A DNA stretch of 64,000 nucleotides from an uncultured Clostridium sp. (GCA_945871955.1 CAMBXR010000003.1:1-64000), one strand, 5' to 3'. Counted from the stretch's first letter, positions 43,799 to 53,182 are shown. Notes: generated from the sequence alone by a model not told the origin. Program-made: numbers and translations.

Positions 43799-45130
43799 AT
43801 GATACAAACAAACTTAGCTTTTAACGATATCGATAATGTAATGAAGATTCCAATGAGATACAACTTTAAGCAAATAACAATAAGAGATTTTTCTAAATCT
43901 CAGAATAAAGAAAGAAAAGAAATCATAATAATTAGGCAATATCCTAATAGTCAAGCCTGGATTCCATCTCAATTAACAACTTATTTGAAAACAGTATGCG
44001 GTTCTATGTCAGATAACACTAAGATAAAAGAAGCACGAGTTATCACTAATTTTTTAAACTATATAAACAATGAAATATCGCTTGGATATAATAAAATATT
44101 TGAGATATTAAGAGAAAATGGGTTATATAAATTAAATCTATATCATCTAGCTGAATTTCTTAACTCTTTGCGTAACAAGAACTCTTATAAAACAGTTAAA
44201 GATAAAGAAAATATATTACTTAAATTTTATGATTATTTATATAATTTAGGTATTACAGGTGAGGATGCCAAAATAGAAAAAATTCCTGTTCCAGTAAAAT
44301 ATAATGCCACAAGAAAACAAGTTAGATGGCAAATAGTTAATCCATTTCTAGGTAATCCTAATTATGTTATAGAGTATCCTGACCAAGAGAAAACCACTAC
44401 AAAAATACTTAAAGATATGGATGAGGATGTATGGCATGCATTTATTGACTATGCAAGAAAACATTACCCTCATATAGCCTTAGGGGTTACCATTCAAATA
44501 TGCGGTGGATTAAGGCAAGGTGAGATAGTAAATCTTACTATAGATTCAGCAGAACTAAATAGAGCTAAGAACTATATGACTTTATCTATTCAAGACAGAC
44601 AAAATGAGCTCTTTGCTGATAGAGGTGTAGATACAAGATACTCACAAGTAAAAAAACCTCGTGAGGGTCAGCCAGTATTTAATTTTAATGGAGAATTATT
44701 TGATATATGGGATAAGCATATTGAAGATTTAAATAATAATCCAAAAAGAAAACATTTTAATGCCTTGTTTTTGGATTCATATGGACAACCAATGACAGCA
44801 CAAGTATATCAGAAAGAATTTCATAAGTTAAAATGGGAATTCATAAAGTTCTTAGAAGACAAGTGTAATAAAGCAGATTTAGCGTATGAATTTAGAGTTA
44901 AATCCTGGGGAAGTCATATTGGTAGACACATATTTACCAACCATCTTATAAAGAAAGGATATCTTAAAAATATTATGGGTCAAAATAGCTCTCAACTTTT
45001 AATGATTTTGAGAGGTGATTCATCTATAAAATCATCAGAGGCATATTTAAATTTAAAAAGCATAACTGAAAGCGTAGCTGATGAGATTGACATTATAAGT
45101 GCGATTGCTGTTTCAATGAAAACTAATTAA
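43799..45130 (+). CDS. Tyrosine recombinase (TnpA-like, 443 aa)
   Basis: Start at ATG 43799 with GGAGG 7 bases upstream; the ATG at 43781 precedes that SD. N-terminal SAM-like core-binding region (SYKTVKDKENILLKFYDYLY). Catalytic domain: Arg239 in CGGLRQGEIVNL, a Lys in YSQVKKPREG, HIGRH (His373, Arg376) and nucleophile Tyr416 in SSEAYLNL. The second His, usually LGHSS, appears as RGDSS with Asp407, which is unusual. It is first gene from the left end, with a 17-base gap to the 1154-aa protein. Confidence 0.87.
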   Translation: MIQTNLAFNDIDNVMKIPMRYNFKQITIRDFSKSQNKERKEIIIIRQYPNSQAWIPSQLTTYLKTVCGSMSDNTKIKEARVITNFLNYINNEISLGYNKIFEILRENGLYKLNLYHLAEFLNSLRNKNSYKTVKDKENILLKFYDYLYNLGITGEDAKIEKIPVPVKYNATRKQVRWQIVNPFLGNPNYVIEYPDQEKTTTKILKDMDEDVWHAFIDYARKHYPHIALGVTIQICGGLRQGEIVNLTIDSAELNRAKNYMTLSIQDRQNELFADRGVDTRYSQVKKPREGQPVFNFNGELFDIWDKHIEDLNNNPKRKHFNALFLDSYGQPMTAQVYQKEFHKLKWEFIKFLEDKCNKADLAYEFRVKSWGSHIGRHIFTNHLIKKGYLKNIMGQNSSQLLMILRGDSSIKSSEAYLNLKSITESVADEIDIISAIAVSMKTN

Positions 45131-45147
45131 TAACAGGGGGATTTAAT

Positions 45148-48100
45148 ATGAGCATAACTAAAGGGAAAATATTAGACGAATTTATAGATAAAGAGACAGC
45201 TATAGAAATGCTTGAGTGTGATGAGACGAAATTTACATCAATTATATCTAATTATAAAATTAAGATAAATAAAATTGGTCAGTTTAAATATTATAAATTA
45301 TCCGATATAGAAAAAATTATAAAAGAAGTAAATGATTTTTTTGACAAACATTATAGTTCGTCTTATGCAGTAGAAACAGTTGGTTATTATCTCTTAAATA
45401 AATACAAAATAAAATCTATCGAAATGCCTTCTAAATATAAAGGTATATTAGTAAAAACTAGAAAAGACCTTAAAAGGGTAAACAGATTTTATGTAAAAGC
45501 TGATTTAGATAAAATAAAACAAGAACTTGAAGGTACAAATAGTGATTACTTAAACAAAAAAGATACTTTTGATAAACTAGAAACAACTCAAGATTATATT
45601 ACAAATGTAGTATCTGAATTTAATATAAGAACTATCACTAAGAAGGGTAAATTATATTACAATATTGAAGATTTACAAAGGGCAATAAAAGAAGTAGAAA
45701 AATTTCATGAAGAACATTATACTGCTCAGTATGTATATGAAAATATACTTAGTAAAAATGAAGTAGATAGATATAATGTTAAACAAGTCATAATTCCTAG
45801 TCATTATAGACGTATTTTGAGGAAAAAATATAATCTTGGATGTTTATATATATTTTATAGAAAAGATGATATTGACAATATATCTAGTAAATATGTACTT
45901 ACTGGTGAAGATAAATTTATTGATAGAGGCTCTGTATTAAAAATTCTTGAAATAGAGTCAGATAGATTTATATTAAAACCAGTGGTTGAAGGATTTGGCA
46001 TAGAAACAATACCAAAAGCCACTAGTCTATTGTATAGATTGAAAGACGTTGAACGTGCTGTAGAAGAAGTTAAAAACTTTTTTGATATTTATTATACCTC
46101 TAAACAAGCATCAGAAATAGTGGATATTTCAACAATTCATAGGCGTAAAATAGAAAAAATATATATTCCTAAGCATTACAGAGGTTTATTGAATAAAACA
46201 TACCCTAACCTAAATATAAAAATAGTTTATCGAAAGAGCGATATAGATGCTTTAAGAAAAGAGTTAGATGATATATCAAATAAGGCATTAGAATCGAAAA
46301 GATTAGCACAAGAAAAACAGATAAAAAATAGTATTATTTCAGATACTATTGCAAATGGATACATTAATGCAGAGGATACATTAAAAAAGCTATCAATGGC
46401 TAATACTAAATTACTTAAAGTATTTAGAGATGAAAACTGTTTAAGATATATTGAGAAAGGCATAGCTTATTACTACAATGTAGAAGATATTGATAATATA
46501 ATAAAAAAAAGAAAAGAGTTTTTTGAAGAATATGTACCAGTTGGTAGTAAAGAATGTAATACCTATTTTGAAAAATATGATACTACATATAAGAGTCATG
46601 CTAGAAATTTTAAAAAGCATAAAGTTCCCAAATATTGTCGTGGACTTACTGATAAATATGGATACAATTATATTTATGCTGGTGCATTAAAAAGAACTGA
46701 TATAGTAGAATATTTAAAATCCTATGAAGATAGAATATCATCTAAAGTTTATACTGATAAAATAGGTAAAACACCATTTGAAACTTTTCTAATAAGATTA
46801 GAAAATTATCCTAAATGGAAAGGATTTAAAGAAAAATCTCCTTATACAAGAGAAAAGTTTGTTGATTTCGTTTATAAAAATTTAGATAAAGATACAGCAA
46901 AAGTAACTACTAATACAAAGATTAAAAGAAATATTACGTTAGGTACTGTTATAAGAGATATCCTAGATAGATATGGCGTAAATGAGATATATCTTTTGAC
47001 GCATTCTCAAATAAATTTATATATGAATACAATGAATAATAAAACAACTAAGATGGATTTATATAATTTTTTAGCACAAGTAAATATGGATTTAAAAAAA
47101 TTAGGACTAGGTGTTACATTAAAATTTAATTTTGATAAAGTCAAAAAACCAAATCTATTATCACCTGAACAACAATTAAACAAGGTTCAGAAAGATTTAT
47201 ATGATTTTGAGGTTTATTCAAAAGTATTTAATTATTTAGTAGATATAGATTATCATATACATAAAGTTATTGAAGAGCTGGAAAGCAAAAATTCCGTAGT
47301 TCATGCATCTGTTTGGCTATATACAATGCTACACTTGAATAATGCTTGGAGAAATAGTGATTGCAATAGATTTCCAGAGCTTATAATAAAAGATTTAATT
47401 GAGGAATATGAGATAAAAGATATTAAATGGTTCAATAACAATAAACTTACATTACCACAATCTAAAGCTGTTATATTCAGAGTTAGACAATGGGAAATGA
47501 GGATGTCTAAGACTCAAATGAATGGGGTTTTCTTTTGTTCTGACCAACTAGCTCCTTCATTTGCAACTGCTGTAATTGTTCTTCATCTGTATAAATATAA
47601 TAGTAGTAATATTATAAATAAAGGTGAACATAACGATAATAAATTGATAATGAATTTTGGTAATAATGATGATATAGATTCAAATATGACTAAGAAATTC
47701 TTCAAAGGAGCTAATATTAAAGGATTTACATTTTCATCACGAAAGTTTAATAAGTATATAATGACATATATATATTTTATAGCTAATATAAGTGGTGACC
47801 ATAAGGCTTTAGTTTATGCTCAAGAAATGAGAAAACATCTTAATATAAAAAATACAACTCCTTATGTTGATTTTGATATAGATAAAATCGAGTCATTAAG
47901 TAAGCAACTATTTCAAAGAGGTGAGTTTGGATATATACCCGCTCTTTTAGCCCAAAAGGTTTTGGGTAATGGAGAAACTGGTTCATTTGAAGAAATGACT
48001 AACCAAATCATGCAGATAAATGCAGTCTTTGGAGATGTTCAAGAAATAAACAATACTGCTAGATTTTTAAATAGAATTAGGTCAGAAAGACAAAATGTAA

Positions 48101-48612
48101 TAGATATGATATCAGAAAAAAGTTTTGAGGAATGTCAAGAAGAACTTACTAATATATTTACTGGTAACCTACCTAGTAAATGTGGTAGTGATATACAATG
48201 TTTATTCAGTAAACAAGGATGCCAAATGCCTAATTTAGATGATGAGGATAAAGATGACTGCTCTTGTTTTGACTGTCCTTATCACATACCTTCAATCTAT
48301 GCTTTAACACAATTATGTAATAATCTTATAGATAATTGTAAAGATTATTTAGGATTACCAAGGGATGTAGAACTAAAAGATTTTAAAAAGTATTTATTAG
48401 AAAATCCAAACACTATATCTCATTTAAGTAAAAAAAGTAAAATGAAGTTAGGTTTGAAAATAGAAAGAAGAAAAGTTTTATTAGTAGAAGCAATACAAAA
48501 ATACGGTAAGGATTATGTGTATAGGTGTTTAGATATAGAAAGAGATACATTTAAATTTTTATCTGATTTTATTAAATTAGACTTTTTTGAAAATTACCCA
48601 CAATTAATTTAA
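45148..48612 (+). CDS. 1154-aa transposition protein with four repeated modules and recombinase-like core
   Basis: SD AGGGGG before ATG 45148. The first ~520 residues are four diverged copies of a ~125-residue module with the plan FIDKETAIEMLE (helix-turn-helix-like), KYYKLSDIEKIIKEVNDFFD, HYSSSYAVE, IPSKYKGIL, FYVKADLDKIKQEL. Each reads like a MerR-type winged helix followed by a helix pair. Residues ~545-960 look like a degenerate tyrosine recombinase: N-terminal helical region (TPFETFLIRLENYPKWKGFK), Arg735 in NAWRNSD, SRKFNKYIM. Near 1012-1045 is a Cys cluster (CGSDIQC...C...CSCFDC). The role is probably DNA bridging or target selection. It is much larger than Tn554 TnpB. It may or may not be catalytically active. 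Confidence 0.7.
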   Translation: MSITKGKILDEFIDKETAIEMLECDETKFTSIISNYKIKINKIGQFKYYKLSDIEKIIKEVNDFFDKHYSSSYAVETVGYYLLNKYKIKSIEMPSKYKGILVKTRKDLKRVNRFYVKADLDKIKQELEGTNSDYLNKKDTFDKLETTQDYITNVVSEFNIRTITKKGKLYYNIEDLQRAIKEVEKFHEEHYTAQYVYENILSKNEVDRYNVKQVIIPSHYRRILRKKYNLGCLYIFYRKDDIDNISSKYVLTGEDKFIDRGSVLKILEIESDRFILKPVVEGFGIETIPKATSLLYRLKDVERAVEEVKNFFDIYYTSKQASEIVDISTIHRRKIEKIYIPKHYRGLLNKTYPNLNIKIVYRKSDIDALRKELDDISNKALESKRLAQEKQIKNSIISDTIANGYINAEDTLKKLSMANTKLLKVFRDENCLRYIEKGIAYYYNVEDIDNIIKKRKEFFEEYVPVGSKECNTYFEKYDTTYKSHARNFKKHKVPKYCRGLTDKYGYNYIYAGALKRTDIVEYLKSYEDRISSKVYTDKIGKTPFETFLIRLENYPKWKGFKEKSPYTREKFVDFVYKNLDKDTAKVTTNTKIKRNITLGTVIRDILDRYGVNEIYLLTHSQINLYMNTMNNKTTKMDLYNFLAQVNMDLKKLGLGVTLKFNFDKVKKPNLLSPEQQLNKVQKDLYDFEVYSKVFNYLVDIDYHIHKVIEELESKNSVVHASVWLYTMLHLNNAWRNSDCNRFPELIIKDLIEEYEIKDIKWFNNNKLTLPQSKAVIFRVRQWEMRMSKTQMNGVFFCSDQLAPSFATAVIVLHLYKYNSSNIINKGEHNDNKLIMNFGNNDDIDSNMTKKFFKGANIKGFTFSSRKFNKYIMTYIYFIANISGDHKALVYAQEMRKHLNIKNTTPYVDFDIDKIESLSKQLFQRGEFGYIPALLAQKVLGNGETGSFEEMTNQIMQINAVFGDVQEINNTARFLNRIRSERQNVIDMISEKSFEECQEELTNIFTGNLPSKCGSDIQCLFSKQGCQMPNLDDEDKDDCSCFDCPYHIPSIYALTQLCNNLIDNCKDYLGLPRDVELKDFKKYLLENPNTISHLSKKSKMKLGLKIERRKVLLVEAIQKYGKDYVYRCLDIERDTFKFLSDFIKLDFFENYPQLI

Positions 48613-48674
48613 ATAAGACTATGTTAGCCTAAATATACAATATTATTACTATTTTTTAGAATGAGGAGGAATAT

Positions 48675-49160
48675 ATGATATTAGTAAAAGAAGTTGATAA
48701 TGAACAAATTTCAAATCTACTTTATACACATGATGTTTTGGTAGATATAGTGTACGAATATTCAAGAACAATACCTTATAAAACTAGATTACATTCAGAG
48801 GAAATAGCTGAATATGCAAGGAGCACAGGCAAAGAAATGTTTAAACATGTAACTCCTGCTCATTTTACTGAAAATAAAAAAGTTATGGATTGTATAGATG
48901 ATTACAATAGCCATATGGAGATGCAAGAAATGTCAGATAAGTGGGACGATTTGGAATCATTAATGGTTGATATTATGGAAGATTATCTGGAAGAGAATCC
49001 TTCTGTAACAAAATTAGAATGTAAAGAATTATTTAGATATGCTAAATGGTCAGGAAAAGAAGAATATAAAAATTTAGAGTATGCTGATTTTACTGAGGAG
49101 TCTATCTTAGATAGAATGGAAGAATTCAATAAAGAACTTAGTGGATATTATGATAAATAA
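48675..49160 (+). CDS. Hypothetical acidic protein (161 aa), transposon accessory
   Basis: SD GAGGAGG before ATG 48675. It contains an internal repeat of about 70 residues: LHSEEIAEYARSTGKEMFKH VTPAHFTE and LECKELFRYAKWSGKEEYKN LEYADFTE share the E-LF/IAEYA-...-GKE..K....ADFTE plan. Helical, soluble. Last gene of the left-end operon. It may play a TnpC-like part. Family unknown. Confidence 0.7.
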   Translation: MILVKEVDNEQISNLLYTHDVLVDIVYEYSRTIPYKTRLHSEEIAEYARSTGKEMFKHVTPAHFTENKKVMDCIDDYNSHMEMQEMSDKWDDLESLMVDIMEDYLEENPSVTKLECKELFRYAKWSGKEEYKNLEYADFTEESILDRMEEFNKELSGYYDK

Positions 49161-49171
49161 ATTGTATAAAA

Positions 49172-49215
49172 AATAGTTAGGTATCGGTTTATAAACCAAT
49201 ATCTAACTATCTTTT
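49172..49215 (+). terminator. Terminator of the left transposition operon
   Basis: AGTTAGGTATCGGTTT / AAACCAATATCTAACT with T-rich tail; 12 bases past the stop at 49160. Confidence 0.85.
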
Positions 49216-49274
49216 CATATTTTTACTCTTATAAATTTTCAATATTATGTGTTTGAGTTAAAAATAAGGAGTAG

Positions 49275-49424
49275 TCATTTTTTGTGCTGTAATTTATTTA
49301 GCACACTGCACATATTGTTTAATGCATCTACATTTTCATCTTTTTGTATATATTTCTGTTTTTGTTTTCTAAGTTCAGCTTTAAGTTTTTTTAGTTCAGA
49401 TGGTGAAAATAATACATTTATCAC
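49275..49424 (-). CDS. Small helical protein (49 aa), GTG start
   Basis: Minus strand: SD AAGGAGGAG then GTG 49424; product INVLFSPSELKKLKAELRKQ KQKYIQKDENVDALNNMCSV LNKLQHKK. Lysine-rich amphipathic helix. Unknown. Confidence 0.6.
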   Translation of the reverse strand: MINVLFSPSELKKLKAELRKQKQKYIQKDENVDALNNMCSVLNKLQHKK

Positions 49425-49581
49425 AGTTCTACTCCTCCTTCTTGGATTTTATATTAGTATGTTACAGAACTAATGTTTTTATTTGCAGAAACATATATTT
49501 TTATATGAAAATAATTATATACTTAGAAAATATTACTGCATCTAACTCTATACAGTTAAATGTTGAAAGATGCTTAGTTTA

Positions 49582-49869
49582 TTAAGTTAATATCATAATT
49601 TCTTCAAGTTCTTTTCTTAAATCATCTTCAAATTCATAATTTGTACTATTAGTTATTTCTATTTTTAAATTTTCAGTATATGAATTATACCCTATAGTAA
49701 TAGTAGCACTAAAATCGCCATCTGTTAAGATAAAGCAAGTATTATTAAGGTCTACTCTAGCCTTTACATTCATTTTATATTTTTCCAGTAAGTTATTGAT
49801 TATTTTTATAAGAAAGCTTATATCTCCGTTTTGCTTCTTAATAGCCATATTGTCTCTACTCATATTCAT
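49582..49869 (-). CDS. Hypothetical protein (95 aa)
   Basis: SD AAGGAGGG before ATG 49869. Product with IKIINNLLEKYKMNVKARVD and a beta-rich middle (CFILTDGDFSATITIGYNS), ending with an acidic helix. Soluble. No family seen. It may be co-transcribed with the 49-aa gene downstream. Confidence 0.65.
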   Translation of the reverse strand: MNMSRDNMAIKKQNGDISFLIKIINNLLEKYKMNVKARVDLNNTCFILTDGDFSATITIGYNSYTENLKIEITNSTNYEFEDDLRKELEEIMILT

Positions 49870-49919
49870 TAAATTACCCTCCTTGATATTTAATATTTTT
49901 AAAAGGTCATAAAAATTAT

Positions 49920-50070
49920 TTAATTCATCATTTCAAGCAGTTCAGCATTATACTGCTTACATTTATTCGCTGAAGATGTATAATGTCTTCTAATGTCATT
50001 TAAATAACTTATAAAAGTTATTGTAATCATTGTAACTACAATACTAATTATAATAATTTTTTTATTAGGC
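49920..50070 (-). pseudogene. Small membrane protein truncated by the repeat at 50068
   Basis: Open to the stop at 49920: KKIIIISIVVTMITITFISY LNDIRRHYTSSANKCKQYNA. The 5' end is cut precisely where the interspersed repeat begins, with no start codon or SD left. An internal ATG could still be used. Confidence 0.5.
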
Positions 50071-50195
50071 TCTGTTAGCTTACTTCGTGATAATTATAAT
50101 AAAAAAATAACCATACCTTAGTAATTTCAATATATACTCAGGTATGGTTATTTAATTTGTTGTAAGTAGTTCGTATTATATTAATATTGTTCACT
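50068..50195 (+). repeat. Interspersed hairpin repeat, copy B (inside the mobile element)
   Basis: GGCTCTGTTAGCTTACTTCG, TGATAATTATAATAAAAAAA, stem TAACCATACCT / AGGTATGGTTA, then TTTGTTGTAAGTAGTTCGTA TTATATTAATATTGTTCACT. Matches copy A at 29376 over its full length. It sits upstream on the plus strand of another relic and truncates a gene at 50070. Confidence 0.85.
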
Positions 50196-50279
50196 TTATT
50201 ATATTATAGCATTAACTTAATTTACACATTTCATTTAAAGTATTTTTGTTATTTCTTTAATACACATTTTCCCCATCGT

Positions 50280-50467
50280 AGTCGTACAAAGACAAAGTCA
50301 TTCTTACAAGTATATTTATCTCTAGCTTAATTGGTTTTGGAAGTATTTATTTATCCTATTTTAATGTCTTTAGCATCACTTGTAGTTATTTACTTTATTG
50401 TTGCAATAAACACATACAATAAAATCATTTCTAATTACTTATCAAATATAAAAGAGGCTATCACATG
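50280..50467 (+). pseudogene. Frameshifted membrane-protein remnant
   Basis: TSIFISSLIGFGSIYLS in one frame, then PILMSLASLVVIYFIVAINT YNKIISNYLSNIKEAIT to a stop at 50467 in another. No start or SD. It looks like the C-terminus of a small membrane protein. Confidence 0.4.
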
Positions 50468-50500
50468 AACAATTTTCAATTGGTATGCGACATCCTCTTT
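50451..50500 (-). terminator. Terminator of the hflX cassette
   Basis: Long stem AAAGAGG.TGTC..AT with ATGTGATAGCCTCTTT; 38 bases past the hflX stop at 50538. Confidence 0.75.
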
Positions 50501-50537
50501 CATTTATGCATTGTTTATATAGATACCTAGAATCACT

Positions 50538-51787
50538 CTAGATTATATATGACTGGTATTTAACATAATCCTCTTTACTACATTCTATACTAAATAAAGT
50601 TCCTTCATTAGTATATTCAGTTTCTAGAACAGTTGAACTATCAATTATATAAGATGTCATTTTACCATCTTTATAAGGAACCATAACCTTACATTTTATA
50701 TAATCCATAAATATATTTTTACATATAGATTCCAATAATTCTTCTATACCTATATATTTTTTAGCTGAAACCAGCATCCCTTCTATATTGAATGTATCTA
50801 ATTCCATTAAATCAACTTTATTATATACATAAATCACAGGAATATTATCCGCCCCTATTTGATTTAATGTTTCATTTGTTACATTTATATGATTTTCATA
50901 ATTAGGATTAGATATATCAATCACATGAAGTAATAAGTCCGCATCACAAACTTCTTCTAGAGTAGACCTAAAAGCTTTTACTAAACTATGAGGTAAATCC
51001 CCAACAAATCCCACTGTATCTGATAATAAAAAAGATTTATTATTATCTAATTTTATATTTCTAACATAAGTTTCTAAAGTTGCAAATAGCATATTTTTTT
51101 CAAATACTTTTTTATCTTCATCATTTATAAACTTCTCTACTAAAGCATTCATAACAGATGACTTACCAGCATTTGTATATCCTACTAAAGCTACATTAGG
51201 AATATTAGATTTTTTCCTTTTACTTTTTTGTACTTCTCTTTGATTTTTTAATACTTCAAGCTCTTTATTTAAATTAGCAATTTTATCTTCTATTCTTCTA
51301 CGGTCTAATTCTAATTTTGTTTCTCCTGCGCCTCTGTTTTTAGTCCCTACTCCACCACTTTGACGACCTAAATCTTCATTTGAACCAACTAATCTTGGTA
51401 ATTCATATTGGAGCTTCGCAACCTCTACTTGTAATTTAGATTCTCTTGTTTTTGCTCTATTTGCAAAGATATCTAATATTAACGCAGTTCTATCTATGAC
51501 ATTACAATTTATTTCTTCTTCAATATTTTTAACTTGTGACGCTGATAATTCATTATTAAATATAACTATATCTGCATTGTTTTCTTCTACTAAATTTTTT
51601 AATTCATCTATCTTCCCACTACCCATATAAAAAGTAGAGTTAACTTTCTTTGAATTCTGCTTAATTTGACCAACAGTTTCTATTTTGCAAGCTAAGCATA
51701 AATTTTTTAATTCTTCCATAGATTCATCAAAATTATTTTTATTATTTATATTAATTCCTACAATTATTCCTTTTTTATCATCTTCAT
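50538..51787 (-). CDS. hflX: HflX-type ribosome-splitting GTPase, N-terminus across a slippery A6G site
   Basis: GTPase with an HflX N-terminal domain (NSTFYMGSGKIDELKNLVEE), the GRQSGGVGTKNRGAGETKLE motif, G1 VALVGYTNAGKSS, G3 DTVGFVGDLPH and G4 YNKVD. HflX splits stalled ribosomes; HflXr in Listeria gives macrolide/lincosamide resistance. The SD-linked start (ATG 51787, SD CAGGAG) reads MKMIKKE and stops. The paralogue at 52726 shows that the intended start is MKMRKRVIIVGININNKN. A -1 shift on A AAA AAG (51770-51776) restores GIIVGININNKN. Otherwise ATG 51719 would start a 393-aa form that lacks 25 residues and has no SD. So it is either a programmed frameshift or a fresh indel. Confidence 0.8.
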
Positions 51788-51827
51788 AATCTCCTGTAAT
51801 TTTATATTTAAATATTAACTTTAAATA

Positions 51828-51878
51828 TCACGGGATTATGACTCTTTATTAAATTAAGATAATAGCCACAACCCGTGA
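51828..51878 (-). promoter_or_regulatory. Attenuator hairpin of the hflX cassette
   Basis: RNA stem TCACGGG / CCCGTGA continued by TTGTGGCT / AGTCATAA (G-U pairs), starting directly after the leader stop. About 15 bp. Homologous hairpins lie at 53064 and 54095. A stalled ribosome on the leader would cover its 5' arm. Confidence 0.75.
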
Positions 51879-51879
51879 C

Positions 51880-51924
51880 TTATCCTCTTAATCTTATTGA
51901 CGCTATTCCACCATTCATAATCAT
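51880..51924 (-). CDS. Leader peptide MIMNGGIASIRLRG
   Basis: SD AGGAGGTG 6 bases before ATG 51924, 14 codons, stop TAA at 51880. The last residues IRLRG are shared with two other leaders in this element. RLR is the known arrest motif of ErmDL-type macrolide-sensing leaders. Expected to stall in the presence of drug and release the downstream hflX. Confidence 0.8.
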   Translation of the reverse strand: MIMNGGIASIRLRG

Positions 51925-51955
51925 TTTAACACCTCCTAATTTAAATCTACTATTA

Positions 51956-52729
51956 CTAATCTATCTTTTGTTTATATCTAAATAACTGTATCCAATCATT
52001 ATAAGAAACTTCACTAATATTATTAAGATTTATACCTAGGTATTTAATTACTGCATGAATTTGATTTTTTGTAAATACATCTCTTAAGTTATTAATAGAC
52101 TTAGATATAAAACTTGTATATTCATTCCATTCATCTTTAGATATATCATATTTATATTTTCTTTTAAAATATACTAAGACGCAATCTACACTAGGCATGG
52201 GATGGAAGTCTTCTCTATTAAAATAGTGCACTATCTTAATATCAAATTTAGTTTTTAAAAGTAATGATAATTTACTCTCTCTAGGTATTCCCATAAATCT
52301 TTTTGCGGAACCTTTCTCCATAACTAGCCACATATCAGTTGGTGGATTTAACTCTTCTAATAATAATTTCTTAATAATCTTTGTTGTTATATAAAAAGGA
52401 ATATTAGAAAATACCTTATATTCTCTTTTTTTAGGTAATTTCCAATTTAAAAAATCTTTATTAATAAGAGTAACATTATTTTTACTTTTAAATTTATTTA
52501 TTAAATTTCCATATAAACTTCTATCTAGTTCTATAGCTGTAACCCAATAACTTTTTTCACATAAAGCTTCTGTTATATGACCTTTTCCTGGTCCAATTTC
52601 AATAACAAAATCATTTTTGGATATATTTGTTTTTTTTATTAATTTATATATAGTATTTTTACTAGTAATAAAATTTTGCGATACACTAATATCAACTTTT
52701 CCTCTATAATTATTACTTTTAGCTTTCAT
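51956..52729 (-). CDS. erm: Erm-family 23S rRNA adenine-N6 methyltransferase
   Basis: 257 aa. Erm/KsgA fold with SQNFITSKNTIYKLIKKTNI at the N-terminus, SAM-binding VIEIGPGKGHITEAL, acidic AIELDR, KDFLNW and motif IV FSNIPFYITTKII; C-terminal Erm region DFHPMPSVDCVLVYFKRK. KsgA is excluded by the short N-terminus and the NIPF pattern. Dimethylation of A2058 gives macrolide, lincosamide and streptogramin B resistance in this family. The size equals that of clostridial Erm(Q), to which it may belong. Its ATG overlaps the stop of the truncated hflX (ATGA), so translation is coupled and controlled by the leader at 53116. Confidence 0.85.
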   Translation of the reverse strand: MKAKSNNYRGKVDISVSQNFITSKNTIYKLIKKTNISKNDFVIEIGPGKGHITEALCEKSYWVTAIELDRSLYGNLINKFKSKNNVTLINKDFLNWKLPKKREYKVFSNIPFYITTKIIKKLLLEELNPPTDMWLVMEKGSAKRFMGIPRESKLSLLLKTKFDIKIVHYFNREDFHPMPSVDCVLVYFKRKYKYDISKDEWNEYTSFISKSINNLRDVFTKNQIHAVIKYLGINLNNISEVSYNDWIQLFRYKQKID

Positions 52730-53022
52730 TCATAATCTCCTTTTACTTCTTCTTCAATATTTTTTATCTGTGATGCAGATAGTTCGTTATTAAATACTAT
52801 TATTTCAGCGTTCGTTTTTTCGATTAAATCTTGTAATTCTTCAATTTTACCACTACCCATATAGAATGTTGGATTTATCTTCTTTAAATTTTGCTCCACT
52901 TTTCCAACTACTTCCATATCACAGGCTATACATAAATTCTTAAGTTCTATTATAGATTCCTCAAAATTATTTTTGTTATTTATATTAATTCCTACAATTA
53001 TTACTCTTTTTCTCATTTTCAT
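52726..53022 (-). pseudogene. Truncated hflX N-terminal ORF coupled to erm
   Basis: 98 aa: MKMRKRVIIVGININNKNNF EESIIELKNLCIACDMEVVG, then TFYMGSGKIEELQDLIEKTN and SASQIKNIEEEVKGDYE, stop. It is about 75 per cent like the start of full HflX but stops after about 95 residues. Its last codons (GGAGATTATGAATG) are the same as the SD-start region of the other cassettes, so recombination at that sequence replaced the rest of hflX with erm. SD AGGAG before ATG 53022. It may now serve only as a translational coupling device for erm. Confidence 0.82.
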
Positions 53023-53063
53023 AATCTCCTATAATTTTATATTTAAACTTTAATATTTAAATA

Positions 53064-53114
53064 TCACGGGATTATGACTTTTAATTATATTAAGATAATA
53101 GCCACAATCCGTGA
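53064..53114 (-). promoter_or_regulatory. Attenuator hairpin of the hflX'-erm cassette
   Basis: TCACGG.ATTGTGGCT / AGTCATAATCCCGTGA, second copy of the attenuator stem. Sits one base after the leader stop. Confidence 0.75.
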
Positions 53115-53115
53115 C

Positions 53116-53160
53116 TTACCCTCTTAATCTTATTGAATGTATACATCCACGTATATTCAT
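53116..53160 (-). CDS. Leader peptide MNIRGCIHSIRLRG
   Basis: SD AGGAGG, ATG 53160, 14 codons, stop at 53116. Ends SIRLRG as in the hflX leader; the first part is different, which supports selection on the C-terminal motif. Confidence 0.8.
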   Translation of the reverse strand: MNIRGCIHSIRLRG

Positions 53161-53182
53161 CTTATTACCTCCTAACCTTTAT

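Noticed and set aside
51956..52729. Assignment as KsgA (16S rRNA dimethyltransferase)
   Set aside because: Short N-terminus, SQNFITSKNTI start, NIPF motif, resistance-cassette context and leader peptide fit Erm; KsgA is a housekeeping gene with different motifs.
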